Part shown: in pieces, positions 37,490 through 44,861 of the stretch
Numbering within the stretch: the stretch's first letter is position 1
Layout of the letters: every line of letters starts with the position of its first letter
NCBI GenBank assembly: GCA_963666965.1
Contig: OY762939.1
Location: forward strand, 868,001 to 932,000
Length of the DNA stretch: 64,000 nt
Source: Proruminimicrobium sp963666965
GTDB lineage: Bacteria; Elusimicrobiota; Endomicrobiia; Endomicrobiales; Endomicrobiaceae
Reading direction: 5' to 3'
Notes under the pieces: generated by a model
What the model saw: the letters and a program-made list of their open reading frames with translations, nothing else
Database searches by the model: none
What the model was told of the DNA's origin: nothing
Translations under genes and position numbers: made by a program

Positions 37490-37770
37490 TCTTTTATCGT
37501 AATGATTTGTTTTTCGGAAGGCATATTGAAATTTTTTTCTTTTGCAATTTTATCAAGTTTTTCAAGCGCAAGAATTGAATTTATTTTATATTTTGTTTCG
37601 TCTGTTTCAGTTTTAAGCCTGTCATATTCTGTTTTTAAATTTGAATTTTGGGCTTCTATTTTTAAAAGCATATTAGGCTGATACGTATAAATGATTATTG
37701 TCCCGAGTATCACCGAAACTATCCATATAAAAACAAAAATTTTTTTTAGATCCGATCTGTTTTTATCCAT
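37486..37770 (-). CDS. ftsL: FtsL-like bitopic division protein
   Basis: 94 residues: a short cytoplasmic tail with DKNRSDLKK, one membrane segment (about 11-31), then a coiled coil (KIEAQNSNLKTEYDRLKTE). It has the usual FtsL form and sits in the usual FtsL place between rsmH and ftsI. Sequence identity in this family is low, so the call rests on shape and position. I chose the ATG at 37770, which shares one base with the rsmH stop (TAATG) and has GGAG upstream, over a TTG two codons earlier. Confidence 0.8.
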   Translation of the reverse strand: MDKNRSDLKKIFVFIWIVSVILGTIIIYTYQPNMLLKIEAQNSNLKTEYDRLKTETDETKYKINSILALEKLDKIAKEKNFNMPSEKQIITIKE

Positions 37771-38657
37771 TAACAATTCTCCAATACTCTCATCTTTGCG
37801 CTTCTGCTTCTGGGGTTGTTTGTGATTTCCTCAGCAGTTGCTATTATAACTTTTTTGTTGATGATTTTTAATCCCTTTTCCTGAAGCTGTTTGAAATTCT
37901 GTTTTACGATTCTGTCTTCAAGCGAATGATATGTCAGTATTACCGCTCTTGCCTGAGGCATCAAAACATCCGGAATGCTTTCAAGTAAGTCCCGCAAACT
38001 GCCCATTTCATCATTTATATGTATTCTTAAAGCCTGAAAAATTTTTGTTGCCGGATGAATTTTGTCTTTTTTCCATTTTACGGATGATACGATATCGCTT
38101 AGCTGACGGCATGTGCGGATTTTGCCTTTTATTCTAGACTGTATTATTTTTTGCGCTATCTGCGGAGCAAAAGATTCTTCGCCGTATTCAAAAAAAATAG
38201 TTTTCAATTCTTCTGCAGTATATGAATTCACTGCATCATAGGCCGAAACAGATGTTGTTCTGTCCATTCTCATATCCAAGACGTCATCAGAGTTAAAAGA
38301 GAAGCCTCTGCCCATATCATCAAGCTGTTTTGAAGATACTCCCAAATCTGCAAATAATCCGTTCAGGCGTCCGATGCCTTTTTGTCTTATAAATTCTCTG
38401 ATATTTCTAAAGTTTGAGCGGCAGAATACAATTCTGTGGTGAAATTGTTTTATATCGTCATTGCCGAGAAAACGTTGATATGAATCAGTATCTTGGTCAA
38501 AAGCGATTATCTTGATGTTGTCAAATTTTTCAAGAAAATAAACGGAATGTCCGCCTCCGCCAAACGTGCAGTCGGCATAAAACCCTTCATTCTTTGTTAT
38601 AAGATACCGGGATGTTTCATCTGCCATTACAGGTTTATGATAAAATGAGCCGCTCAT
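37770..38657 (-). CDS. rsmH: 16S rRNA (cytosine1402-N4)-methyltransferase RsmH
   Basis: SAM-dependent enzyme of the mraW family and the usual neighbour of ftsL. It starts with FYHKPVMADET. The SAM motif DCTFGGGGHS is at residues 29-38. GLFADLGVSSKQLDDMGRGFSF, DMRMD, ALRIHINDE and LTYHSLEDRIVK are signature motifs, and the tail ends NPRSRSAKMRVLE. Length is 295. It begins nine bases after the tauE-like gene stops. Confidence 0.97.
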   Translation of the reverse strand: MSGSFYHKPVMADETSRYLITKNEGFYADCTFGGGGHSVYFLEKFDNIKIIAFDQDTDSYQRFLGNDDIKQFHHRIVFCRSNFRNIREFIRQKGIGRLNGLFADLGVSSKQLDDMGRGFSFNSDDVLDMRMDRTTSVSAYDAVNSYTAEELKTIFFEYGEESFAPQIAQKIIQSRIKGKIRTCRQLSDIVSSVKWKKDKIHPATKIFQALRIHINDEMGSLRDLLESIPDVLMPQARAVILTYHSLEDRIVKQNFKQLQEKGLKIINKKVIIATAEEITNNPRSRSAKMRVLENC

Positions 38658-38666
38658 TTATATTTC

Positions 38667-39029
38667 CTATTTTGAAAAAAACATTTTTAATGCGACTATT
38701 ATCATTACCACAGAAAACACTTTTTTCAAAATGTTTGCAGGAACCGCAGCCGCAAATTTTGCTCCGAAAAAGCCGCCTATCATAAATCCGCAGCATATAA
38801 AAAGCGCAACCGGAAAATTCACATTTCCTGATTTATGATAAACCCATATTGTCAGAATGCTTGCCGGAAGAACGGCAAGGGAAGTGCCCTGGGCCATATG
38901 CTGAGGCATCGAAAAAAACAAGACCATCAGAGGAACCATTATGATTCCTCCGCCTATTCCTACAAGTCCGCTCAGCGAACCGGCAAGAAGCCCGGTAATT
39001 ATGCAATAAATAATTGAAATAAAATCCAT
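38667..39029 (-). CDS. TauE/SafE (TSUP) family membrane protein, half-size
   Basis: 120 residues with about four hydrophobic segments. GLLAGSLSGLVGIGGGIIMVP is the classic TauE/SafE N-terminal signature, followed by QHMAQGTSLAVL. Full-size members have two such halves (about 250-260 residues). Half-size members are known and probably act as dimers. They export sulfur-containing organic anions, but the substrate here cannot be told. It occupies the place where mraZ often stands at the head of a division/cell-wall cluster. The ATG is 13 bases after the end of the RNase P RNA gene and has no clear ribosome-binding site. Confidence 0.8.
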   Translation of the reverse strand: MDFISIIYCIITGLLAGSLSGLVGIGGGIIMVPLMVLFFSMPQHMAQGTSLAVLPASILTIWVYHKSGNVNFPVALFICCGFMIGGFFGAKFAAAVPANILKKVFSVVMIIVALKMFFSK

Positions 39030-39042
39030 ATTATCAAGTTAA

Positions 39043-39374
39043 GTATAGATGCCTATACACCGAATTCTGTACGTTTGCATAACAAACGCTACGGTCATTT
39101 CTCTGCCGCATAAATTGCTTTAGGCGGTCAAGCGATAAAACTTCTATCTTGCTTTCCGGTAAGGATTTAGCCGTTTCACTCCTGCTTTTTGGTATCGCAG
39201 GATTATCCCTAAAAAAGGGATCTCTTTGCCTTTCGGCAAAAAGCGTCACTGTTCGCACCTCTGTCCTCGCGGACTGCGGGGATTACCCGCTACCGTTTTT
39301 CTCCATACGGAGAATAAAGTTCGGACTTTCCTCTTTGCAAAATTAATTGCAAAGCGACCGTACGGCATCTATAC
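39043..39374 (-). ncRNA. rnpB: RNase P RNA (bacterial type A-like)
   Basis: The minus strand carries GAGGAAAGTCCGAAC (P4 and CR-I), GACAGAGGTGCGAACAGTGA, ACCGGAAAGCA and ACAGAATTCGG, the conserved core elements in order. The 5' and 3' ends (GTATAGATGCC and GGCATCTATAC) form an 11-bp P1 helix, fixing the length at about 332 bases. The catalytic RNA matures tRNA 5' ends. Its 5' end overlaps the stop of the zinc-ribbon gene by six bases. I saw no terminator after its 3' end. The usual ACAGAACCCGG reads ACAGAATTCGG here, a small variation. Confidence 0.96.
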
Positions 39375-40091
39375 AGTATGTTTTTTGTTAAATAAAATTC
39401 TTGAACAATTGTCGCAGTAAACGATCTCGGTGCATTTAGTTGCCTGCATTATAAGCTGCGGTCTTAATACCATATTGCATCCTGTGCAGCTGTCTCCGTC
39501 AATAAGCGAAAGTCCATGCCCGTTTCTGTTTTCTCTTATTCTTTCATATTGGGACAAAACATTTGCGTTTATTTTTTTTGCAAATTCTTCTCTTTCTTTT
39601 TTTAAGGAATCAATCTCTGTTCGCAGTTTTTGAATTTCCTGTTCTATCATGCTTATTTCACTGTTTATAGCAGATTCGGATTTTTTTAGGCTTTCTTCAT
39701 TATTCTTCAGAACCGCAAGTTCTTTTTCAATGCTGTCCATAAGAATAAGGATCTCGTCCTCTATATTGCTTTTATCGGCTTTTGCTTTTTCTATTTCAAG
39801 CAGACATGTTTTATAAAGATCGTTTGATTTAACCGCGTTTAAGTCAGCAGTATGTTTGGCAATAAGAGATTCTTTAGCCGCCAGCGCTGATTCTTTTTCT
39901 TTTTTAAGAGAATTTAATTTTACATAATCTGCTTTTTTATTTTCACAATCTGTTTTTAAAGTCTCAATTCCGCGTTTTTTTTCTTCTATTTTTTTTGGCA
40001 AACCTGTCAGATTTTGTTCAAAATTAACGATACGAGTGTCAAGTTCCTGCAAACCGCACAACAAAAGCAAAACTTCTTTTAAGTTTTCCAT
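39369..40091 (-). CDS. Coiled-coil zinc-ribbon protein (CT398/DUF164 family)
   Basis: 240 residues. Residues 20-190 form a long antiparallel coiled coil rich in Lys and Glu. The C-terminal zinc ribbon uses C202, C205, C226 and C229. The family (zf-RING_7) is widespread and suggested to bind nucleic acid or act as an adaptor; its exact role is not established. It has its own promoter. Its last codons overlap the 5' end of rnpB, so the two are probably transcribed together. Confidence 0.85.
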   Translation of the reverse strand: MENLKEVLLLLCGLQELDTRIVNFEQNLTGLPKKIEEKKRGIETLKTDCENKKADYVKLNSLKKEKESALAAKESLIAKHTADLNAVKSNDLYKTCLLEIEKAKADKSNIEDEILILMDSIEKELAVLKNNEESLKKSESAINSEISMIEQEIQKLRTEIDSLKKEREEFAKKINANVLSQYERIRENRNGHGLSLIDGDSCTGCNMVLRPQLIMQATKCTEIVYCDNCSRILFNKKHTV

Positions 40092-40127
40092 TGAATCTCC
40101 GCTATATAATTAGTTTTATCGTTGTAA

Positions 40128-40156
40128 ATTATATCAAGTTTGAAAATGTTAGGCAA
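40128..40156 (-). promoter_or_regulatory. Sigma-70 promoter for the zinc-ribbon gene (and perhaps rnpB)
   Basis: On the minus strand: TTGCCT, 17 bases, perfect TATAAT. It is 37 bases upstream of the gene. I found no convincing promoter directly before rnpB, so this one may also supply RNase P RNA. Confidence 0.7.
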
Positions 40157-40166
40157 ATTTTGTTTT

Positions 40167-40799
40167 TTATTTATTTTTTGAATAAAAATTGCACAAATTT
40201 TTTATCGGGCATAAATCATGGGCCGGTTTTCTTGCTTTGCATATTCTTCGTCCGAGAGTTTGTATTAGAAATGAAATTTGTATCCAGTATTTTTTAGGTA
40301 TAAGTTTCATTAAATCCTGTTCTATTTTAACAGGGTCGGAGTGTTTTGACAAACCGATAAGATTTGAAAGGCGTATTACATGCGTGTCCACGGCAATTCC
40401 GGCAGTTATCCCGTACCCGCTTCCCAGAACTATATTTGCTGTTTTTCTTGCAACTCCGTCAAGTTTTATAAGTTCGTCCATTGTATCCGGAACTTTTCCG
40501 TTATAATTTTTTAATATTTTATTGGCGGTTGAAATTATATTTTTTGCCTTGTTTCTGTAAAAACCTGCGGACTTTATGTCATTTTGAAATTCAACGAGGT
40601 CTGCTTTTGCGTATTCTTCAATTGTTTGATATTTTTTAAACAATTTTGATGTAATTATGTTTACTCTTTTATCAGTGCATTGAGCGGAAAGAATCGTAGC
40701 GACAAGAAGCTCAAAAATATTTGAAAAGTCAAGAGCTATTGTGACACCCTTGTATTCTTTGTTTAAAATTTTAATAATTTTATCGGTTTTTTTATTCAT
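40167..40799 (-). CDS. nth: Endonuclease III (with a His in place of one Fe-S cysteine)
   Basis: DNA glycosylase/AP lyase for oxidised pyrimidines. The helix-hairpin-helix LDGVARKTAN carries catalytic K119, and VDTHVIRL carries D138. The 4Fe-4S loop normally uses C-x6-C-x2-C-x5-C. Here it reads C187-x6-H194-x2-C197-x5-C203, so the second ligand is His (codon CAT, two bases from a Cys codon). The rest of the loop and the length (210 residues) are normal. The start overlaps the suhB-like stop by four bases. The protein is probably functional, but cluster stability or redox behaviour could differ. Confidence 0.93.
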   Translation of the reverse strand: MNKKTDKIIKILNKEYKGVTIALDFSNIFELLVATILSAQCTDKRVNIITSKLFKKYQTIEEYAKADLVEFQNDIKSAGFYRNKAKNIISTANKILKNYNGKVPDTMDELIKLDGVARKTANIVLGSGYGITAGIAVDTHVIRLSNLIGLSKHSDPVKIEQDLMKLIPKKYWIQISFLIQTLGRRICKARKPAHDLCPIKNLCNFYSKNK

Positions 40800-41575
40800 T
40801 GCCTGAGAATTTTTAATATTTGGACGTGAAGCAGTTTGTTTGAGGCTACAATAGTTTGTCCGAATAAGTAATCATTTTTATTTGTATAATCCGATATTTT
40901 GCCGCCTGCTTCGGTTACGATTAAAATGCCTGCCGCAACATCCCACGGTTTTAAACCTTCTTCCCAGAAAAAATCAAATCTTCCGCATGCCACATATGCC
41001 ATGTCTATTGCTGCCGAGCCGAATCTTCTCATTCCCTGAGTTTTCATCATTACATTTTTAAAATTTTTCAATACTCTGTCAGGTTTTTCCTGTGCGTAAT
41101 AAGGAAAACCCGTTACCGGCAGAGCCCGTATCATTTTATCTATTTTTGAAACTCGTATTTTTTTGCCGTTTAAAAAACTTCCTTTGCCTTTTTCTGCGAT
41201 AAACAATTCTTTCAAAGCCGGAGCATAAATTACAGCCGATACGATTTCCTTTTTATACATTAACCCTATAGAAATACAGAAAGTTGGAACTCCGTGGACA
41301 AAATTGACTGTTCCGTCAAGAGGATCTATAATCCAGCAGAAATCTGAATTTTTGTTTTCAAAAGTATCTTTCTCTTCGGCTATAAAATTGTGGTCTTTGA
41401 AAGATTTTTTAATTGTGGATATTATCGTTTTTTGTGATTGTTTGTCGGCTATCGTAACAGGATCGATTTTTCCTTTATATTCAACGCTGTCAAGACTGTT
41501 TAAATATTTTAGAAGTATTTTGGCTCCGGCTTTTGCGCCTTTGACCGCTGTCATGGTATATTTATTTAGTTTCAT
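40796..41575 (-). CDS. suhB: Inositol monophosphatase family protein (SuhB-like)
   Basis: Metal-dependent phosphomonoesterase. Ligands: E67-E68 in AEEKD, D84-P-L-D87-G-T in WIIDPLDGTVNF, and WDVAAGILIVTEAGG near the C-terminus. The length, 259 residues, is normal. The natural substrate could be inositol-1-phosphate, another sugar phosphate or PAP; motif data do not decide. The ATG lacks a clear ribosome-binding site and is preceded by a terminator-like hairpin. The gene symbol is by family and not proof of function. Confidence 0.85.
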   Translation of the reverse strand: MKLNKYTMTAVKGAKAGAKILLKYLNSLDSVEYKGKIDPVTIADKQSQKTIISTIKKSFKDHNFIAEEKDTFENKNSDFCWIIDPLDGTVNFVHGVPTFCISIGLMYKKEIVSAVIYAPALKELFIAEKGKGSFLNGKKIRVSKIDKMIRALPVTGFPYYAQEKPDRVLKNFKNVMMKTQGMRRFGSAAIDMAYVACGRFDFFWEEGLKPWDVAAGILIVTEAGGKISDYTNKNDYLFGQTIVASNKLLHVQILKILRQ

Positions 41576-41583
41576 AGTAAAAT

Positions 41584-41608
41584 AAAAAAATCCAATTCCG
41601 AAACTGGA
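41584..41608 (-). terminator. Terminator-like hairpin in the leader of the suhB-like gene
   Basis: On the minus strand a 7-bp stem TCCAGTT/AATTGGA (one G-T pair) closes a TCGG loop and is followed by seven T. It ends about ten bases before the ATG. It could be a leader attenuator, or the end of a short RNA of about 100 bases starting at the promoter at 41715-41743. Confidence 0.55.
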
Positions 41609-41714
41609 CCGTGTATGACTGTTAAGCTGATAAAATCTTAATTGAACAAACTCCGATAATTATTGAAAATTCAGCCTAAACATAACACAGATTATTGCAT
41701 CTTTCAGTAGAATA

Positions 41715-41743
41715 ATAGTATCAAATTCCACCGTGTAAAGCAA
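41715..41743 (-). promoter_or_regulatory. Possible promoter for the suhB leader or a small RNA
   Basis: Minus strand: TTGCTT, 17 bases, TACTAT. Matches are moderate. It would give a leader of about 130 bases before the ATG that includes the terminator-like hairpin. Confidence 0.4.
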
Positions 41744-41786
41744 TTAATATGACGCTAAACAAAAGCATTTTTTAAGTCAATAAAAC

Positions 41787-41815
41787 TTGATTAATGCAAT
41801 CATAAATGATAAAGT
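41787..41815 (+). promoter_or_regulatory. Possible promoter for the radical SAM gene
   Basis: TTGATT, 17 bases, TAAAGT, ending 47 bases before the ATG. Both boxes are weak (4 of 6 each). The 287-base region 41576-41862 holds no gene that I can support. Confidence 0.35.
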
Positions 41816-41862
41816 AATCCAACCAAAAAAATTGATTATAAATACTGTATGGAATAAAAAAA

Positions 41863-43251
41863 ATGAAAATTTTATTTACCAGATCTCCTGTTATATCCAA
41901 TGCCTGGCCTCCGATAGGGTTGCCTTATTTGGCGACTTTTTTAAGAAGAAAAGGGTATGATGTACAGATAGATGATATAAATGTAAAAATAAGTCATTTT
42001 CAAAACAATCATTATCTGGGAGACATTCAGAGTTTTGACGGTCAAAAAGCCTTTTTTGAGCAGAACAAAAATTATTTTGAAAATTGGGCTCAAAATATTA
42101 TAGATTCAAATATTGATGTTGTAGGTTTTATGGTTTGGGCAACAAATAAATATATTTCAGAATGGCTTGCAGATCTTTTGAAAAGTAAAAAATCAAAGAT
42201 CAAAATTATGTACGGCGGACCAAGCGCAACTGAGGATTTCCGCTTGCTTGAACGCAGGTCGGTAGATGTTATTGTATGGGGTGAAGGCGAAGAGACCGTA
42301 TTGGAATTATTGGGTTGCTGGGAAAATAAAAAAAGCATTGAAAATATAGCAGGAATAACTTACTTGGGAAGAGATTTTTTAGTTAAAACAAATCCCCGCC
42401 GCAGCCACATTGAGAATATAGATTCTTTACCCATTATAGATTTATTTGATATAGAACTTGAAAGGTACTCTGAAAACGCGATTCCTCTGATATTTAGCAG
42501 AGGATGCAGCTGGCAATGTAAATTTTGCAGAGATTTTTCATATTGGCAAAAGTACAGAACAAGAAGTGCAGATAATATTTTTAGCGAAATACTATTAAGA
42601 CTTAAAGAATATAAAAGAGAAACGTATGAATTTCAACTTTTTGATTGTGCATTTAATCAGGATATTAAAGTCCTTAATGAATTGTGTGATAAAATTATTG
42701 CATTGAATCTTCCCGAAGACTATATAACATTTAAAGGTTTTGCAAAAGTAATGCCTGAAAACGTGGATTTTGCTTTTCTCAAAAAAATGCGCCGCGCAGG
42801 ATTTAAGGCATGGAGTCTCGGTATAGAAAGCGGCTGCGACAAAGTTTTAAAGCTTATGGGAAAACCTTTCAAAGTCGCAAGAGCCGAAGAGCTTTTGAAA
42901 AATGCTTCAGAACTCGGCATTCAGCAGACAATAACTATTATCATAGGGTTCCCCGGTGAAACTGATGAGGATTGGAATGAAACGATAGATTTCGTTGAAC
43001 GCGTGTCAGGTTATCTGGATAATCTTTGTTTTAATTACATGTGGCTGTCCCCCGACTGGGTCCAGCTTCGCTTCAGAGATTATGTTCATCCGGATTTTGA
43101 AGAAAATGACGGAGTTAAATGGAAATCGTTAGATATGACAAGTACGTATCAGTCTCGCCTGAAAAGAATGGAGCGCTTGGATAAGAGAATGGAAAATTCT
43201 GCTAAGCTGAAAAAAATAGAACCGCTTCACTATGTTAAAACATCAGTTTAA
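41863..43251 (+). CDS. B12-binding-type radical SAM protein of unknown substrate
   Basis: 462 residues. The N-terminal 1-150 is a cobalamin-binding-like Rossmann domain (PPIGLPYLATFLRRKGY, IMYGGPSATED) without an obvious DxHxxG, so base-off binding through His is doubtful. The radical SAM core has C215-x3-C219-x2-C222 (SRGCSWQCKFC) and later WSLGIESGCDKVLKLM and IIGFPGETDEDW, all typical of the Elp3/MiaB-type fold used by B12-SAM enzymes. The C-terminal 60 residues are basic. It stands alone, with a terminator after it and no pathway genes nearby, so the substrate cannot be inferred. Confidence 0.82.
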   Translation: MKILFTRSPVISNAWPPIGLPYLATFLRRKGYDVQIDDINVKISHFQNNHYLGDIQSFDGQKAFFEQNKNYFENWAQNIIDSNIDVVGFMVWATNKYISEWLADLLKSKKSKIKIMYGGPSATEDFRLLERRSVDVIVWGEGEETVLELLGCWENKKSIENIAGITYLGRDFLVKTNPRRSHIENIDSLPIIDLFDIELERYSENAIPLIFSRGCSWQCKFCRDFSYWQKYRTRSADNIFSEILLRLKEYKRETYEFQLFDCAFNQDIKVLNELCDKIIALNLPEDYITFKGFAKVMPENVDFAFLKKMRRAGFKAWSLGIESGCDKVLKLMGKPFKVARAEELLKNASELGIQQTITIIIGFPGETDEDWNETIDFVERVSGYLDNLCFNYMWLSPDWVQLRFRDYVHPDFEENDGVKWKSLDMTSTYQSRLKRMERLDKRMENSAKLKKIEPLHYVKTSV

Positions 43252-43261
43252 TAACGCAAAA

Positions 43262-43309
43262 TAAAAAAAATCAAGTACTTATTTAAAAAATAGGTGCTTG
43301 ATTTTTTTA
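43262..43309. terminator. Bidirectional terminator between the radical SAM gene and tRNA-Asp
   Basis: A 14-bp stem (TCAAGTACTTATTT with AAATAGGTGCTTGA, two G-T pairs) and a 3-base loop are followed by seven T on the plus strand and eight T on the minus strand. It ends the radical SAM transcript and the tRNA-Asp transcript. Confidence 0.88.
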
Positions 43310-43310
43310 T

Positions 43311-43389
43311 TGGCGGGGACGACGGGATTTGAACCCGCGGTCTCTGCCTTGACAGGGCAGTGTGTTAAACCAGGCTACACCACATCCCC
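43311..43389 (-). tRNA. tRNA-Asp(GUC)
   Basis: Minus strand. Acceptor GGGGATG/CGTCCCC, anticodon stem CTGCC/GGCAG with loop CTGTCAA (anticodon GTC), T arm CGGG-TTCAAAT-CCCG, discriminator G as expected for Asp. Unlike the other two tRNAs in the window, CCA is encoded (coordinates include it). Confidence 0.96.
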
Positions 43390-43408
43390 AATAGGTAACA
43401 CGGGATGA

Positions 43409-43437
43409 ATTGTATCACAATAGATTTTATTTGTCAA
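43409..43437 (-). promoter_or_regulatory. Strong sigma-70 promoter for tRNA-Asp
   Basis: Minus strand: perfect TTGACA, 17 bases, TACAAT. The -10 ends 19 bases before the tRNA 5' end. Confidence 0.88.
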
Positions 43438-43449
43438 ATATATTTTTAC

Positions 43450-43478
43450 TTTACAGAAAGCCTCGAAAATACTAAAAT
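43450..43478 (+). promoter_or_regulatory. Sigma-70 promoter for the pur-pyr operon
   Basis: TTTACA, 17 bases, TAAAAT (5 of 6 in each box). It starts a leader of about 30 bases before purC, too short for a purine riboswitch or a PyrR attenuator. Confidence 0.7.
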
Positions 43479-43517
43479 ATACCATCTTTAAATCGTAGCC
43501 GAAAAGGAGCCAGTTCT

Positions 43518-44396
43518 ATGATAGGGTCGCATGATATAGAAGAAGCAAAATTGTTCCATCAGGGCAAAGTCAGAGATGTTTTTTATTACGGTAAAGATTT
43601 CCTCATAGTTGCCACCGACAGAATTTCCGCATTTGACTATGTTCTCGGGTCTGTTATACCGGATAAAGGAAGGATACTCCATAAATTATCAATGTTTTGG
43701 TTTGATTATGTCCAAAATATAATTCCAAATCATATCATAACGGGAGATTTTAAAAGTTTTCCGGAAGAACTTAAAAAGTACGACTTTCTGAGAGACAGAG
43801 CCATGATAGTCAAAAAGGCAAAAAGAATAGATATCGAATGCATAGTAAGAGGATACCTCGCAGGATCCGGCTGGAAAGAATACCAAAAATCACAGACTGT
43901 CTGCGGTATAAAACTGCCTGCAGGGCTTAAAGAATCTTCAAAACTTCCTGAACCTATTTTTACTCCGTCAAGCAAAGAAGACGGAGGGAAACACGATGAA
44001 AATATTTCATTTGAAGAAACGGCAAAAAGGATAGGCGACGATTTGGCTGCCCAGTTAAGCGAAGTTTCAATAACTCTCTATAAAAAAGTCAGCGAATTTT
44101 GCTTGAGCAGAGGAATAATACTTGCAGATACAAAACTTGAATTCGGGATTTATGAGGGAAAACTTATTCTTATAGATGAAATTTTTACTCCTGATTCTTC
44201 AAGATTCTGGGAAAAAGAAAAATATCAGGAAGGCGTAAGTCAGGATAGCCTCGATAAACAGTATGTAAGAGATTATCTTGAAAAAATAAAATGGAATAAG
44301 CAGCCTCCGGTTCCGTCGCTGCCTGAGGATGTTGTGACAAATACGAGAGCAAAATATATTGAGGCTTACGAGAAAATAACAGGCAGGGAATTTTAA
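43518..44396 (+). CDS. purC: SAICAR synthetase
   Basis: It couples CAIR to aspartate in purine synthesis. GKVRDVFYYGKDFLIVATDRISAFDYVL is the N-terminal ATP site, IECIVRGYLAGSGWKEYQ the CAIR site, and DTKLEFGIYEG plus DEIFTPDSSRFW the C-terminal motifs. At 292 residues it is the longer form of the enzyme; the short form is about 240. AAGGAG precedes the ATG. First gene of the nucleotide operon. Confidence 0.97.
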   Translation: MIGSHDIEEAKLFHQGKVRDVFYYGKDFLIVATDRISAFDYVLGSVIPDKGRILHKLSMFWFDYVQNIIPNHIITGDFKSFPEELKKYDFLRDRAMIVKKAKRIDIECIVRGYLAGSGWKEYQKSQTVCGIKLPAGLKESSKLPEPIFTPSSKEDGGKHDENISFEETAKRIGDDLAAQLSEVSITLYKKVSEFCLSRGIILADTKLEFGIYEGKLILIDEIFTPDSSRFWEKEKYQEGVSQDSLDKQYVRDYLEKIKWNKQPPVPSLPEDVVTNTRAKYIEAYEKITGREF

Positions 44397-44861
44397 ATGA
44401 TATTTGAGATTTTTATTAAAATGAAAAAAGGGTTTTCTAATCCGCATTCCGCGCATCTGGTAAGCGATATAGAAGGAATAGGAGTTAATGGTGTAAAATC
44501 TGTGCAATATATGCCCGTTTACCGAATAGATTCTGACATAACAAAAAAACAGGCTGAAATTATAGCCTCAGAACTTTTAAGCGATAAGATTACCGAAGAG
44601 TTTTCAATCGCTTCCTATAATTCTCTTTCTGATAAAAAAATAGAAAAAGATTCAATAGAGGTCTGGTTCAAGTCCGGAGTTACCGATACAGTTTCGGAAA
44701 GCGTAGTAAAGGCAATAAAAGACTTAGGAATAGAAAATGAAGTAACTGTAAAAACCGGTCATAAATATATTTTCAAAGGCGAAACGGACGATAAAAAACT
44801 TACAAAAATCGCAACCGGTCTTTTGGCAAATACTCTAATCCAGGAATATAAAATAAAATGA
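44397..44861 (+). CDS. purS: FGAM synthase subunit PurS, tandem two-domain form
   Basis: PurS bridges PurL and PurQ in the FGAM synthase complex and is normally about 80 residues. This protein has 154 residues and two PurS-like units. Unit 1 runs from FEIFIKMKKGFSNPHSAHL to about 70, and unit 2 from IEVWFKSGVTDTVSESVVKAI to the end. Both finish with the PurS-type ASELLSDKITEEF / ATGLLANTLIQEY helix. The start directly follows the purC stop, and the stop overlaps the purL start (ATGA). The lengths of this protein and PurL together match fused PurS-PurL proteins, so this may be a split form of that lineage. Confidence 0.85.
   Translation: MIFEIFIKMKKGFSNPHSAHLVSDIEGIGVNGVKSVQYMPVYRIDSDITKKQAEIIASELLSDKITEEFSIASYNSLSDKKIEKDSIEVWFKSGVTDTVSESVVKAIKDLGIENEVTVKTGHKYIFKGETDDKKLTKIATGLLANTLIQEYKIK

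Noticed and set aside
39034..39420. Short open frames across 39034-39420 on both strands
   Set aside because: They lie in the RNase P RNA gene, whose conserved core explains the sequence.
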